Shown: positions 1 through 5,629 of the stretch, piece after piece
Numbering within the stretch: the first letter of the stretch is position 1
Layout: every line of letters begins with the position of its first letter
Source of the DNA: an uncultured Actinomycetes bacterium
Lineage (GTDB): Bacteria; Actinomycetota; Acidimicrobiia; Acidimicrobiales; RAAP-2
Length of the DNA stretch: 5,868 bases
Direction: 5' to 3'
Assembly (NCBI GenBank): GCA_903893955.1
Contig: CAITOG010000153.1
Coordinates: 1-5,868, forward strand
Notes under the pieces: model-generated
Told to the model about the DNA's origin: nothing
What the model saw: only the letters and a program-made list of their open reading frames with translations
The model's database searches: none
Position numbers and translations under genes: made by a program

Positions 1-1
1 C

Positions 2-973
2 CCTGATCTCAGCCTCATCATTCCTGCCTACAACGAGGGAGATCGACTCGCGACCGGCTTCGCACGCTTGGAGCGTGCCGGCGAGGACGGACGCCTCGAC
101 CTCAGCCGGCTCGAGCTGCTCTATGTGGATGACGGCTCGAGCGACGACACCGCAGCGCGTGCCGCTGAACTCGCCGACCGACTGCCCAATGCCCGGGTCC
201 TCCGCCAGCCCACCAACCGTGGGAAGGGCGCGGCGGTCCGGTGCGGCGTCGCCGCCGCCACCGCTCCTCGGCTGATCTTCACCGATGCAGACCTGGCCAT
301 CGACCCTCGCCAGATCCCGTCGATCACACGAGCCCTCGACGACGCCCCGTTCGCCGTCGGCAGCCGTGCTGTTCGAGGTCACGTCGACTACGGCAGCCGA
401 GTTCGCACGATTGCTGGACGGGGCTTCAACCGCCTTGTGCGACTGCTCAGCTCGGTCGACCTTCGCGACACCCAATGCGGCTTCAAGGGACTCCGGACCG
501 CAGAGGCAAAGCTCCTGTTTCACCTCACAAGCATCGAGGGCTTCGCCTTCGATGTCGAGCTGCTGGCCGGGGCCCGTCTCCTCAGCTGGCCTGTCGCCGA
601 GGTTCCAGTGAGCTGGAGCGACGTCAGCGGCACCCACGTCCGTCTCGCTCGAGACTCGGCCACCATGCTGCTCGACCTCTTCCGCTCACGCCTCTCGAGC
701 CGACACCTGCCGACGATCATGGGACTCGAGAATCTCGGCCGATCGACCGACCTCGAGATCGCGTCCGCAGTCGCAGGGACGGCACTCGAGGCGGCCCCGC
801 TCGTCAACCTCATCGATGGGCGGCGGGTCCTGCTGGCGCCGCTGCTCCCCGGCGACCAGGCACTCGGACTCCTCCGCAAGGTGAGCAAGACCGTCGGTGG
901 CACCGCACTTGAGTTGGCGGCGATGGAGCTGGTCGATGCCTCCTCGATCGTGACGCTCGTGGCTCCCGGCTGA
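2..973 (+). CDS. Family 2 glycosyltransferase, DPM1/ALG5-like (5' end outside window)
   Basis: Probably transfers a sugar from a nucleotide sugar to polyprenyl phosphate on the cytoplasmic face of the membrane; donor and acceptor cannot be read from sequence. The reading frame is open from base 2, so the true start lies upstream. The first visible residues (SLIIPAYNEGDRL) are the usual GT2 N-terminal strand, so only a few residues are likely missing. Counting from base 2, motifs are VDDGSSDDT (42-50, nucleotide binding), NRGKGAA (72-78), TDADL (94-98, metal-binding DxD), VGSR, and DTQCGFKG (156-163), followed by the GFAFDVELL and EVPVSW blocks that mark the dolichyl/polyprenyl-phosphate transferase branch. 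The catalytic domain ends near residue 230. A further 93 residues follow that I do not recognise. No transmembrane helix is evident. The family is secure; the substrate is unknown. Confidence 0.9.
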   Translation, partial: PDLSLIIPAYNEGDRLATGFARLERAGEDGRLDLSRLELLYVDDGSSDDTAARAAELADRLPNARVLRQPTNRGKGAAVRCGVAAATAPRLIFTDADLAIDPRQIPSITRALDDAPFAVGSRAVRGHVDYGSRVRTIAGRGFNRLVRLLSSVDLRDTQCGFKGLRTAEAKLLFHLTSIEGFAFDVELLAGARLLSWPVAEVPVSWSDVSGTHVRLARDSATMLLDLFRSRLSSRHLPTIMGLENLGRSTDLEIASAVAGTALEAAPLVNLIDGRRVLLAPLLPGDQALGLLRKVSKTVGGTALELAAMELVDASSIVTLVAPG

Positions 974-979
974 CCTGCT

Positions 980-1009
980 CTCACAGCACCCCGATCCCGT
1001 CGGTACCAT
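980..1009 (+). promoter_or_regulatory. Candidate leaderless promoter for the acyltransferase-SDR pair
   Basis: A -10-like hexamer TACCAT (1004-1009, fits TANNNT) ends 6 bases before the ATG at 1016, so transcription would start at or next to the A of the start codon. A weak -35 candidate, CTCACA (980-985, 4 of 6 to TTGACA), lies 18 bases upstream of it. No Shine-Dalgarno sequence precedes the ATG, which fits a leaderless mRNA, common in Actinobacteria. The near-palindrome ACCA-T-TGGT (1005-1013) overlaps the -10 and could be an operator or chance. Inferred from sequence only. Confidence 0.4.
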
Positions 1010-1015
1010 TGGTCG

Positions 1016-1891
1016 ATGGAGGAATCCCGCCAGGTCGACGAGCGGCAGCTCTCCCGCAACCTCGTCCCGCTGCCGATGGTGGTGGAGGACGAAGGGTTGC
1101 CCGACCCGCGTCAGGGTGATGTCGACGAGTGGGGACGCTCGGAGCGCGTCCGTTCCTTCATCCGAACCGTCTACGAGCCGATGTACTCCAAGTGGTTCCG
1201 GGTCGAGTGGGAGCACTTCGACCGGATCCCGGCTGAAGGAGGCGGCCTGCTCGTTGCGAACCACGCCGGTGCGGTCCCCTCTGATGCGCCGGTGATCATG
1301 CACGGGATCGAATCGCGCCTCGGCCGCCCGGTCTACGGCATGGCGGACTACTTCTTCCGAACGGTCCCGTTCATCGGAACGATGTGGTCGCGCTCAGGTG
1401 GCGTGGCGGCTCGTCCAGAGAACGCTGAGCGCCTCCTCGGCGAGCAAGGCCAGCTGGCACTTGTCTTTCCGGAAGGTTCGAAGGGTCCATCGAAGAGCTT
1501 CTCGGAGCGCTATCACCTTCGCCGCTTCGGGCGAGGCGGCTTCGTCGAGATCGCGATGCGCTCTGGCACGCCGGTGATCCCGCTTGCGGTCGTGGGGTCG
1601 GAGGAGGCCATGCCGGTCCTGTTCAAGGTCCCCGCACTGGCCAAGCTGCTCGGCACCCCCTACTTCCCGGTGACTGCAAACCTCCTTGCCATGGGGCCGC
1701 TCGGGATCGTGATGCCCTTCCCGGCCAAGATCAAGATCAGCGTGCTCGAACCCATCACCTTCGACGTCGAGCCCGGACTGGAGCGCTATCCCCGGTCCTT
1801 GGTGCTCGAGCAGGCTGACCGAGTGCGCGAGCTCATCCAAGAGCAGGTCTTCGAGATGCTCCGCTCGAGGCGGAGCATCTGGTGGGGCTGA
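1016..1891 (+). CDS. Phospholipid/glycerol acyltransferase (LPLAT, PlsC-like superfamily)
   Basis: Likely a membrane-associated enzyme that moves an acyl group to a lipid hydroxyl; the acceptor is not predictable. The 291-residue protein has a charged N-terminal region (1-45), then the LPLAT core. NHAGAVPSD (82-90) is the catalytic block, with His83 and Asp90 as the probable dyad. FPEGSKGPSK (151-160) is the substrate-phosphate block with the family Glu-Gly, and GTPVIPLAVVGSEE (184-197) is the final core strand. The His-to-Asp spacing is six residues rather than the four of classical PlsC, which suggests the MGAT-like branch of LPLATs. The ATG at 1016 is the first in-frame start after the possible promoter and has no Shine-Dalgarno sequence. 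The 3' end overlaps the SDR gene, and its last codons form a strong hairpin. From memory, M. tuberculosis has a similar adjacent pair (Rv0502/Rv0501). Superfamily secure, reaction unknown. Confidence 0.88.
   Translation: MEESRQVDERQLSRNLVPLPMVVEDEGLPDPRQGDVDEWGRSERVRSFIRTVYEPMYSKWFRVEWEHFDRIPAEGGGLLVANHAGAVPSDAPVIMHGIESRLGRPVYGMADYFFRTVPFIGTMWSRSGGVAARPENAERLLGEQGQLALVFPEGSKGPSKSFSERYHLRRFGRGGFVEIAMRSGTPVIPLAVVGSEEAMPVLFKVPALAKLLGTPYFPVTANLLAMGPLGIVMPFPAKIKISVLEPITFDVEPGLERYPRSLVLEQADRVRELIQEQVFEMLRSRRSIWWG
1854..1880 (+). promoter_or_regulatory. 11-bp hairpin enclosing the SDR gene's Shine-Dalgarno sequence
   Basis: A perfect inverted repeat sits inside the last codons of the acyltransferase gene: left arm AGATGCTCCGC (1854-1864), 5-base loop TCGAG, right arm GCGGAGCATCT (1870-1880). 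The right arm contains GGAG (1872-1875), the best ribosome-binding sequence for the SDR gene, 6 bases before its GTG at 1882. In the folded mRNA this site would be paired. A ribosome finishing the acyltransferase would open the stem, so the structure would tie SDR translation to that of its neighbour. No T-tract follows, so an intrinsic terminator is unlikely. The repeat is seen directly; the function is inferred. Confidence 0.55.
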
Positions 1892-2931
1892 TGGGACGAC
1901 GCGTCCTCGTCACCGGCGCCGACACCTTCTGGGGTGGACGCGTGATCCAAGCGCTCGAAGAGGAGCCGACGATCGACGTCATCCTCGGCCTGGGCGAGCA
2001 CGACCCCTCGGTGCCCTTCGAGCGAGCCGAGTTCGTCCGAGCCGACCAGACGTATTCAATCCTCCACCGACTCGTGCGGGCAACCGCCGTCGACACCATC
2101 ATCCACACCTTCCTGGTCTCAGATTCGACCACCGTGTCGTCTCGAGCGCTCCACGAGATCAATGTGATCGGCACCATGAACCTCCTCGCTGCCGCCGGAG
2201 CGGAGGGCTCGAAGGTCTCGAGCCTCGTGGTCAAGTCCTCCACCAAGATCTATGGCGCGAATGAGCGCGATCCATATTTCTTCACCGAGGAGAACCGTCG
2301 CTCCACCTCAGCCCACACGATGGTCGAACGATCGCTGATCGAGGCCGAGTCGCTCATCGACGATTTCGCCCAGGATCACCCAGAGATCGCCGTGGCGACC
2401 CTGCGATTCGCCAATGTGCTCGGCGGCGGACTGCGCACCCCTATCACCCGGAACCTGTCACGCCCACTGTGCCCGACCCTGCTCGGCTTCGACCCGCAGC
2501 TCCAGTTCGTCGAGGCGACCGATGTCGTGCGATCGCTTGAGCACGCGGTCAAGCGCGACCTTCGGGGCACCTACAACGTGGCTGGTCGGGGTCGTATCCC
2601 CTGGTCAGAGGTGGTGAAGCTCGCTGGCGCTCGACCGCTGCCGATCCCAGCCGTCCACCACAAGCTCCTGATGCGACCGTTCCAGGCGGCTGGCATCTAC
2701 GAGATGCCCGATGAGCTCGCCGATCTCCTGCGCTTCGGTCGAGGCGTCGACACCTCGAAGATCGAGGCCACGGGCTTTAGGTACCGCGCCACCTCCGCAG
2801 GAGCGGTGCAGTCGTTCACCGAGCAGCTCCGCCTCGACAGGTCAGCGGGGAGATCACCGACGACGTATCGATACGAGCACGACGTCGAGCAGTTCTTCAG
2901 GCACTCGCCCGCTGTCGTCGATCGCCGCTAG
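1882..2931 (+). CDS. Extended-SDR / NAD-dependent epimerase-like protein with degenerate active site
   Basis: A Rossmann-fold protein of the extended SDR (GalE-like) superfamily, 349 residues from the GTG at 1882. The N-terminal nucleotide-binding motif is VLVTGADTFWGG (8-19), in which the middle Gly of TGxxGxxG is Thr. NVIGTMNLL (94-102) and KSSTKIYG (118-125) are the conserved strand 4 and strand 5 blocks, and TLRFANVLG is the usual post-active-site block. Where YxxxK is expected the sequence reads TMVER (146-150), so both catalytic Tyr and Lys appear replaced; Glu154 keeps the register. It may bind a cofactor without doing epimerase chemistry. Start choice: GTG 1882 has GGAG at 6 bases, while ATG 1891 overlaps the upstream stop as TGATG and is an alternative (346 aa). 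It is probably co-translated with the acyltransferase. Often annotated as a UDP-glucose 4-epimerase, a name the sequence does not support. Confidence 0.87.
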   Translation: MGLMGRRVLVTGADTFWGGRVIQALEEEPTIDVILGLGEHDPSVPFERAEFVRADQTYSILHRLVRATAVDTIIHTFLVSDSTTVSSRALHEINVIGTMNLLAAAGAEGSKVSSLVVKSSTKIYGANERDPYFFTEENRRSTSAHTMVERSLIEAESLIDDFAQDHPEIAVATLRFANVLGGGLRTPITRNLSRPLCPTLLGFDPQLQFVEATDVVRSLEHAVKRDLRGTYNVAGRGRIPWSEVVKLAGARPLPIPAVHHKLLMRPFQAAGIYEMPDELADLLRFGRGVDTSKIEATGFRYRATSAGAVQSFTEQLRLDRSAGRSPTTYRYEHDVEQFFRHSPAVVDRR

Positions 2932-3557
2932 TCCTCGATCGGGTCGAGCCAGCCACCTACAAGCTCATCGCGCCGCACCACCCACTCCTCCTGGGTGATG
3001 GCAAAGCGACAGTGATCCTCCCAGACGCCATTGATCTGGAGGAACCGCTCTGCGGTGCCCTCAAAGCGAATGCCGAGCTTCTCGACCACCCGAAGCGAGC
3101 GATCGTTGCGTGGGATGATCGAGATCTCGATCCGATGCAGGCCGAGCTCGTCGAAGGCGAAGGCCAGCGCCACGACCACCGCCTCGGGGACATAGCCCCG
3201 CCCGGCACAGCCCTGGTCGACCCAGTAGCCGACGTACGCGCTCTGGAAAGGACCCCGCTGCACCGACGAGAGGGTTAGCTCGCCGACGAGACGGTCCCCG
3301 ACAAAGATCCCGAACCCATACCCCGTGGCCATCTGGCGCTCGCGCTCTCGAAGTGAGCACCGAGCGGCGAAGGAGTTCCTGTCCTCAGGTGGCACCGGCG
3401 CGCCTGCGGGTCGAGGCTCCCAGGGCACGAGCCAGTCTCGGCATCGATCCCTGATCTCGATCCACTGTCCGTAGTCGTGGGCGCTCAGCGTGCGAAGCGA
3501 GACTCGCCGCCCATGGCGCACCAAGCTGCCGCTCGGATGGCTGCGGGCACCCCGCAT
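2928..3557 (-). CDS. GNAT-family N-acetyltransferase, RimJ/RimL type
   Basis: A cytosolic acetyl-CoA-dependent acetyltransferase of the family that includes ribosomal-protein-alanine acetyltransferases; the substrate is not certain. Numbering from the ATG at 3557 (209 aa), visible blocks are VSLRTLSAHDYGQW (19-32), the WLVPWEP segment near 42-48 typical of RimJ, GIFVGDRLVGELTL (83-96), VGYWVD (109-114), the acetyl-CoA loop GCAGRGYVPEA (116-126), and NDRSLRVVEKLGIRFEG (151-167). The ATG at 3557 is preferred because AGAGG (minus strand, 3562-3566) lies 4 bases ahead of it. A GTG at 3581 would add eight residues but has no ribosome-binding site. The gene follows the phosphatase gene by 64 bases on the same strand and converges on the SDR gene, sharing a CTAG that encodes both stops. 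It may be an operon tail or have its own start. Family secure. Confidence 0.87.
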   Translation of the reverse strand: MRGARSHPSGSLVRHGRRVSLRTLSAHDYGQWIEIRDRCRDWLVPWEPRPAGAPVPPEDRNSFAARCSLRERERQMATGYGFGIFVGDRLVGELTLSSVQRGPFQSAYVGYWVDQGCAGRGYVPEAVVVALAFAFDELGLHRIEISIIPRNDRSLRVVEKLGIRFEGTAERFLQINGVWEDHCRFAITQEEWVVRRDELVGGWLDPIED

Positions 3558-3591
3558 CAGACCTCTGTTCCAGTCGCGCACAAGCGAGCAT

Positions 3592-3615
3592 CGTTGCAGC
3601 CCCCGCTGCCCAACG
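3592..3615 (-). other. Bulged hairpin in the ppx/gppA-GNAT gap
   Basis: On the minus strand the 64-base gap between the phosphatase stop and the GNAT start can fold as CGTT, a GG bulge, GCAGC, loop GGGG, GCTGC, AACG (nine base pairs in total). No T-tract follows, so it is not a standard intrinsic terminator. It might lower read-through, protect an mRNA end or be chance in GC-rich DNA. Nothing else is recognisable in this gap except the short AGAGG ahead of the GNAT start. Confidence 0.25.
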
Positions 3616-3621
3616 CCAGCA

Positions 3622-4545
3622 TCACCGTCCTCGCTGCGAGGCGATCAGTCCGTCGAGGATGTCCGACTCCGAGGTCAGGCAGCCGTCGAGCCCGAGACGT
3701 CCGATCGTGGCTGCCAAGACGATGAGGCCGCCGACGATGACGTCCTCTCTGCCCGGCACCATGCCAGGTCGGACCGATCGAGCAGCCACAGTCTCCGCCG
3801 CCAGCACGTCGCGCCAGGATCGGATCGACTCGAGTGACAACCAGTGGTGGTGGACAGCGTCGCGGTCGTAGTCGCCAAGATGCTGATCGAGCATCGCCAA
3901 GGTGGCCACGGTCCCGGCCAGGCCCACCATCCGGCTGCCCACGGGGACTTCGGCCAACCTCGGGATGGCCTCAAAGGCGCCATCGAGCGCATCGGCCACC
4001 ATCGCCTCGGCGACGGCGAGCTCACCTTGGGTTGGTGGGTCTCCGAGCAGCGTCCGCTCGCTCACGCGAACACAGCCGACCTGCATCGAGTGGGCCTCGA
4101 TCACTCCGTCTGCCGCCACCACGATCTCCGACGATCCCCCGCCGATATCGAGCACGAGATCCCACCCCTCGGCAGCATCGAGACCGACTGTGGCGCCAGC
4201 GAACGAGAGTCGTCCCTCCTCGATGCCGCTCAGGATCTCCGCCTCGACGCCGCAGATCGCTGAGGCCGCCTCAAGGAACTCGGGGCCATTGCTCGCATCT
4301 CGGGCTGCTGACGTGGCAGCGAGCCGGCCAGCGACGACGCCGTGGGCGTCCATCAGCTCGCGGTACGACGCCAGCACCGAGAGGGTGCGCTCGAGCGCCT
4401 CGTCAGCCAGCCGTCCGGTGGCATCGACACCTTGACCCAACCGTGTGATCCGCATCTCGCGGGCCAGCACCTCTCCGTCGCTCGATTCGATGAGCAAGCG
4501 CGTCGAGTTCGTCCCACAATCGATGGCAGCAAGTGCTCCGATCAC
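3622..4545 (-). CDS. Ppx/GppA phosphatase family protein (exopolyphosphatase-like)
   Basis: Expected to release phosphate from inorganic polyphosphate or to hydrolyse pppGpp-type nucleotides in the cytoplasm; sequence alone does not separate the two. From the GTG at 4545 (307 aa) it shows the ASKHA-fold signature: AIDCGTNSTRLL (7-18, phosphate loop 1), TSAARDASN (78-86), SGIEEGRLSFAGA (106-118, with E109/E110 near the E. coli PPX catalytic Glu), LDIGGGSSEIV (132-142, phosphate loop 2), GLAGTVATLA (208-217), and the terminal ESDILDGL. It is a short form without the C-terminal HD-like domain of E. coli PPX, as is usual in Actinobacteria. The GTG start is chosen because it overlaps the DUF501 stop as GTGA, has GGGAGG 9 bases upstream, and sits just before the first conserved strand; the frame runs further upstream, but only as Arg-rich sequence inside DUF501. 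The last gene of the coupled group. Confidence 0.93.
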   Translation of the reverse strand: MIGALAAIDCGTNSTRLLIESSDGEVLAREMRITRLGQGVDATGRLADEALERTLSVLASYRELMDAHGVVAGRLAATSAARDASNGPEFLEAASAICGVEAEILSGIEEGRLSFAGATVGLDAAEGWDLVLDIGGGSSEIVVAADGVIEAHSMQVGCVRVSERTLLGDPPTQGELAVAEAMVADALDGAFEAIPRLAEVPVGSRMVGLAGTVATLAMLDQHLGDYDRDAVHHHWLSLESIRSWRDVLAAETVAARSVRPGMVPGREDVIVGGLIVLAATIGRLGLDGCLTSESDILDGLIASQRGR

Positions 4546-5051
4546 AGCGATGAGCCTCCCACATCGTCGAGAGACCCCAGCGTCGCTCGCACGACATCGC
4601 CGAGTTCGACCTCCTGAGCGACCATGGCGCCGGCGGGGTCGTCGAACCCCGCCAACCAGCTCGCCAGATGGGCGTGGAGGCACTTGAGACCCTTCCTCGT
4701 CCCGCCGACGCCCCCTGAAGGCGCAGGGAGCTCGTGGTGCTCGATCAGCGCGGTACGCCTCGCTGCGTGCTCGTCGTGGATCCGCACGAGCTCATCAGGG
4801 TCGAGCATCGCCTCGACTCGCCTGACCCCGCCGACAGATTCGAGCCGGCTCACCTGCTCCTTGAGCGAGGGATCGATCAACCAGTAGAGGGTCGGCATCG
4901 GCGTGCCATCGTCGAGGTGCGGCGCGTTCTCGATCACCACCGGAGCGCCGCTTCGTCGCCGCACCGCGATCCGGAAGGCGCCTGCAGGTCGCCGACCGAG
5001 GAGCTCGGTGACCACCTCGACGTCGTCGCTCGACGCCGAGGTCACGCTCAT
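4542..5051 (-). CDS. DUF501 domain protein, function unknown
   Basis: A 169-residue soluble protein that I recognise as DUF501, a family nearly always found between ftsB/divIC-like and ppx/gppA genes in Actinobacteria. Its molecular role is not known to me. Visible blocks are VVTELLGRRPAGAFRIAVRR (13-32), a V-I-E-N-x-P-H segment (39-45), MPTLYWLIDPSL (52-63), the LESVGGVRRVE stretch (70-80), and GGTRKGLKCLHAHLASWLAG (116-135). In the last block Cys124, His126 and His128 look like possible metal ligands or catalytic residues; that is inference. The ATG at 5051 overlaps the upstream TGA as ATGA, with GGAAG close ahead, and the TGA at the other end overlaps the phosphatase start as GTGA. It is thus coupled on both sides. 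No signal peptide or membrane segment is visible. Confidence 0.9.
   Translation of the reverse strand: MSVTSASSDDVEVVTELLGRRPAGAFRIAVRRRSGAPVVIENAPHLDDGTPMPTLYWLIDPSLKEQVSRLESVGGVRRVEAMLDPDELVRIHDEHAARRTALIEHHELPAPSGGVGGTRKGLKCLHAHLASWLAGFDDPAGAMVAQEVELGDVVRATLGSLDDVGGSSL
4555..4560 (-). promoter_or_regulatory. Ribosome binding site setting the ppx/gppA start
   Basis: The minus strand reads GGGAGG here, 9 bases before the GTG at 4545. This supports that start over the longer open frame that begins near 4683. It lies inside the last codons of the DUF501 gene, between short flanking complements CGATG and CATCG (4548-4552 and 4562-4566) that could place it in a hairpin loop. Confidence 0.55.
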
Positions 5052-5629
5052 CGCTTCCAGAACTCGAGCGAGCCGACGATACGGCTCACCAGCCCTGGTG
5101 GACTCGAGGTCGGCGCCTTCTTCTGAGCCTTCGCCGCCACCGACGAGCTTGCCGGCGCGTCGCTCGTGCCGGTTGGCAGGAGTGCGACTGCGGATGGCTG
5201 GACTGGTGCCGCGAGTCCCGGATCACCTGGATACGGCGAGGCACCACTCGACGAGGAGCTCGGCGAGCCAGACGGCGGCAGGACCTGGACGAGTCGCTGG
5301 CCAGGCTGGACGAGCTGGTACTGCTCTCGAGCCAGCTTGGCGATTTCGGTCGGCGAGGTGAGCTTCGCCTGCTCAGCGGCAAGCGCTCGGTCCTGAGAAC
5401 GAAGGCTCGCCAGCTGCGCGCTGGCAGCTGCCATCTGGCGATGCTGGTTGAGAAGGGTCGAGAAGGGGAACCACGCAGCGAGCAGCAGTGCCGAGAGCGC
5501 CAGCGCCCCAGCGACCAGGATCCTCCCGCGGGTCTTCTGCGACCGTCGCCGATCGTCGCCGCGACGAGGCGTCGCAGGCGCCCGTGGCGACGAGGGCTTC
5601 GATGCCCTGGTCGGCTTAGCTTGCGCCAC
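5048..5629 (-). CDS. Septum formation initiator, FtsB/DivIC family
   Basis: Bitopic divisome protein expected to pair with FtsL-type partners and activate septal peptidoglycan synthesis. From the GTG at 5629 (193 aa): a basic cytoplasmic tail (1-36, rich in Arg, Lys, Pro), one transmembrane helix (about 37-55), a short coiled coil (57-90, LLNQHRQM then SAQLASLRSQDRALAAEQAKL), and the DivIC signature TSPTEIAKLAREQYQLVQPG (91-110). A Ser/Pro/Ala-rich extracytoplasmic tail (about 119-178) follows and ends in GLVSRIVGSLEFWKR. The GTG lies inside the enolase gene, overlapping its end by 14 bases, with GGGGA (minus strand, 5634-5638) 4 bases ahead; no other start precedes the membrane helix without running far into enolase. 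The C-terminal tail is longer than in E. coli FtsB. The stop overlaps the DUF501 start as ATGA. Family confident; ftsB versus divIC naming is arbitrary here. Confidence 0.88.
   Translation of the reverse strand: MAQAKPTRASKPSSPRAPATPRRGDDRRRSQKTRGRILVAGALALSALLLAAWFPFSTLLNQHRQMAAASAQLASLRSQDRALAAEQAKLTSPTEIAKLAREQYQLVQPGQRLVQVLPPSGSPSSSSSGASPYPGDPGLAAPVQPSAVALLPTGTSDAPASSSVAAKAQKKAPTSSPPGLVSRIVGSLEFWKR

Noticed and set aside
68..70. TTG at 68 as the start of the glycosyltransferase
   Set aside because: The frame is open to base 2 and upstream residues include the conserved SLIIPAYNE strand, so the gene begins before the window.
246..258. Palindrome of GCGGCG/CGCCGC type in the glycosyltransferase gene
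   Set aside because: Alanine-rich coding in GC-rich DNA yields such short repeats often, and nothing nearby suggests a role.
686..1303. Open frame of 205 codons on the minus strand across the glycosyltransferase-acyltransferase junction
   Set aside because: It is antisense to two well-supported genes, shows no recognisable domain, and is of the kind high-GC DNA yields by chance.
1854..1880. The acyltransferase-end hairpin as an intrinsic terminator
   Set aside because: It lies inside the coding sequence and is followed by a G-rich run, not a T-tract, with the next gene overlapping.
3834..4448. Long plus-strand open frames opposite the Ppx/GppA gene (up to 204 codons)
   Set aside because: Composition is Arg/Pro/Ser-rich and featureless, while the minus-strand frame carries all Ppx/GppA motifs.
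4546..4683. N-terminal extension of the Ppx/GppA protein to an ATG at 4683
   Set aside because: The extra 46 residues are Arg-rich antisense-like sequence from the DUF501 frame; the GTG at 4545 has GGGAGG and a GTGA overlap and starts at the conserved fold.
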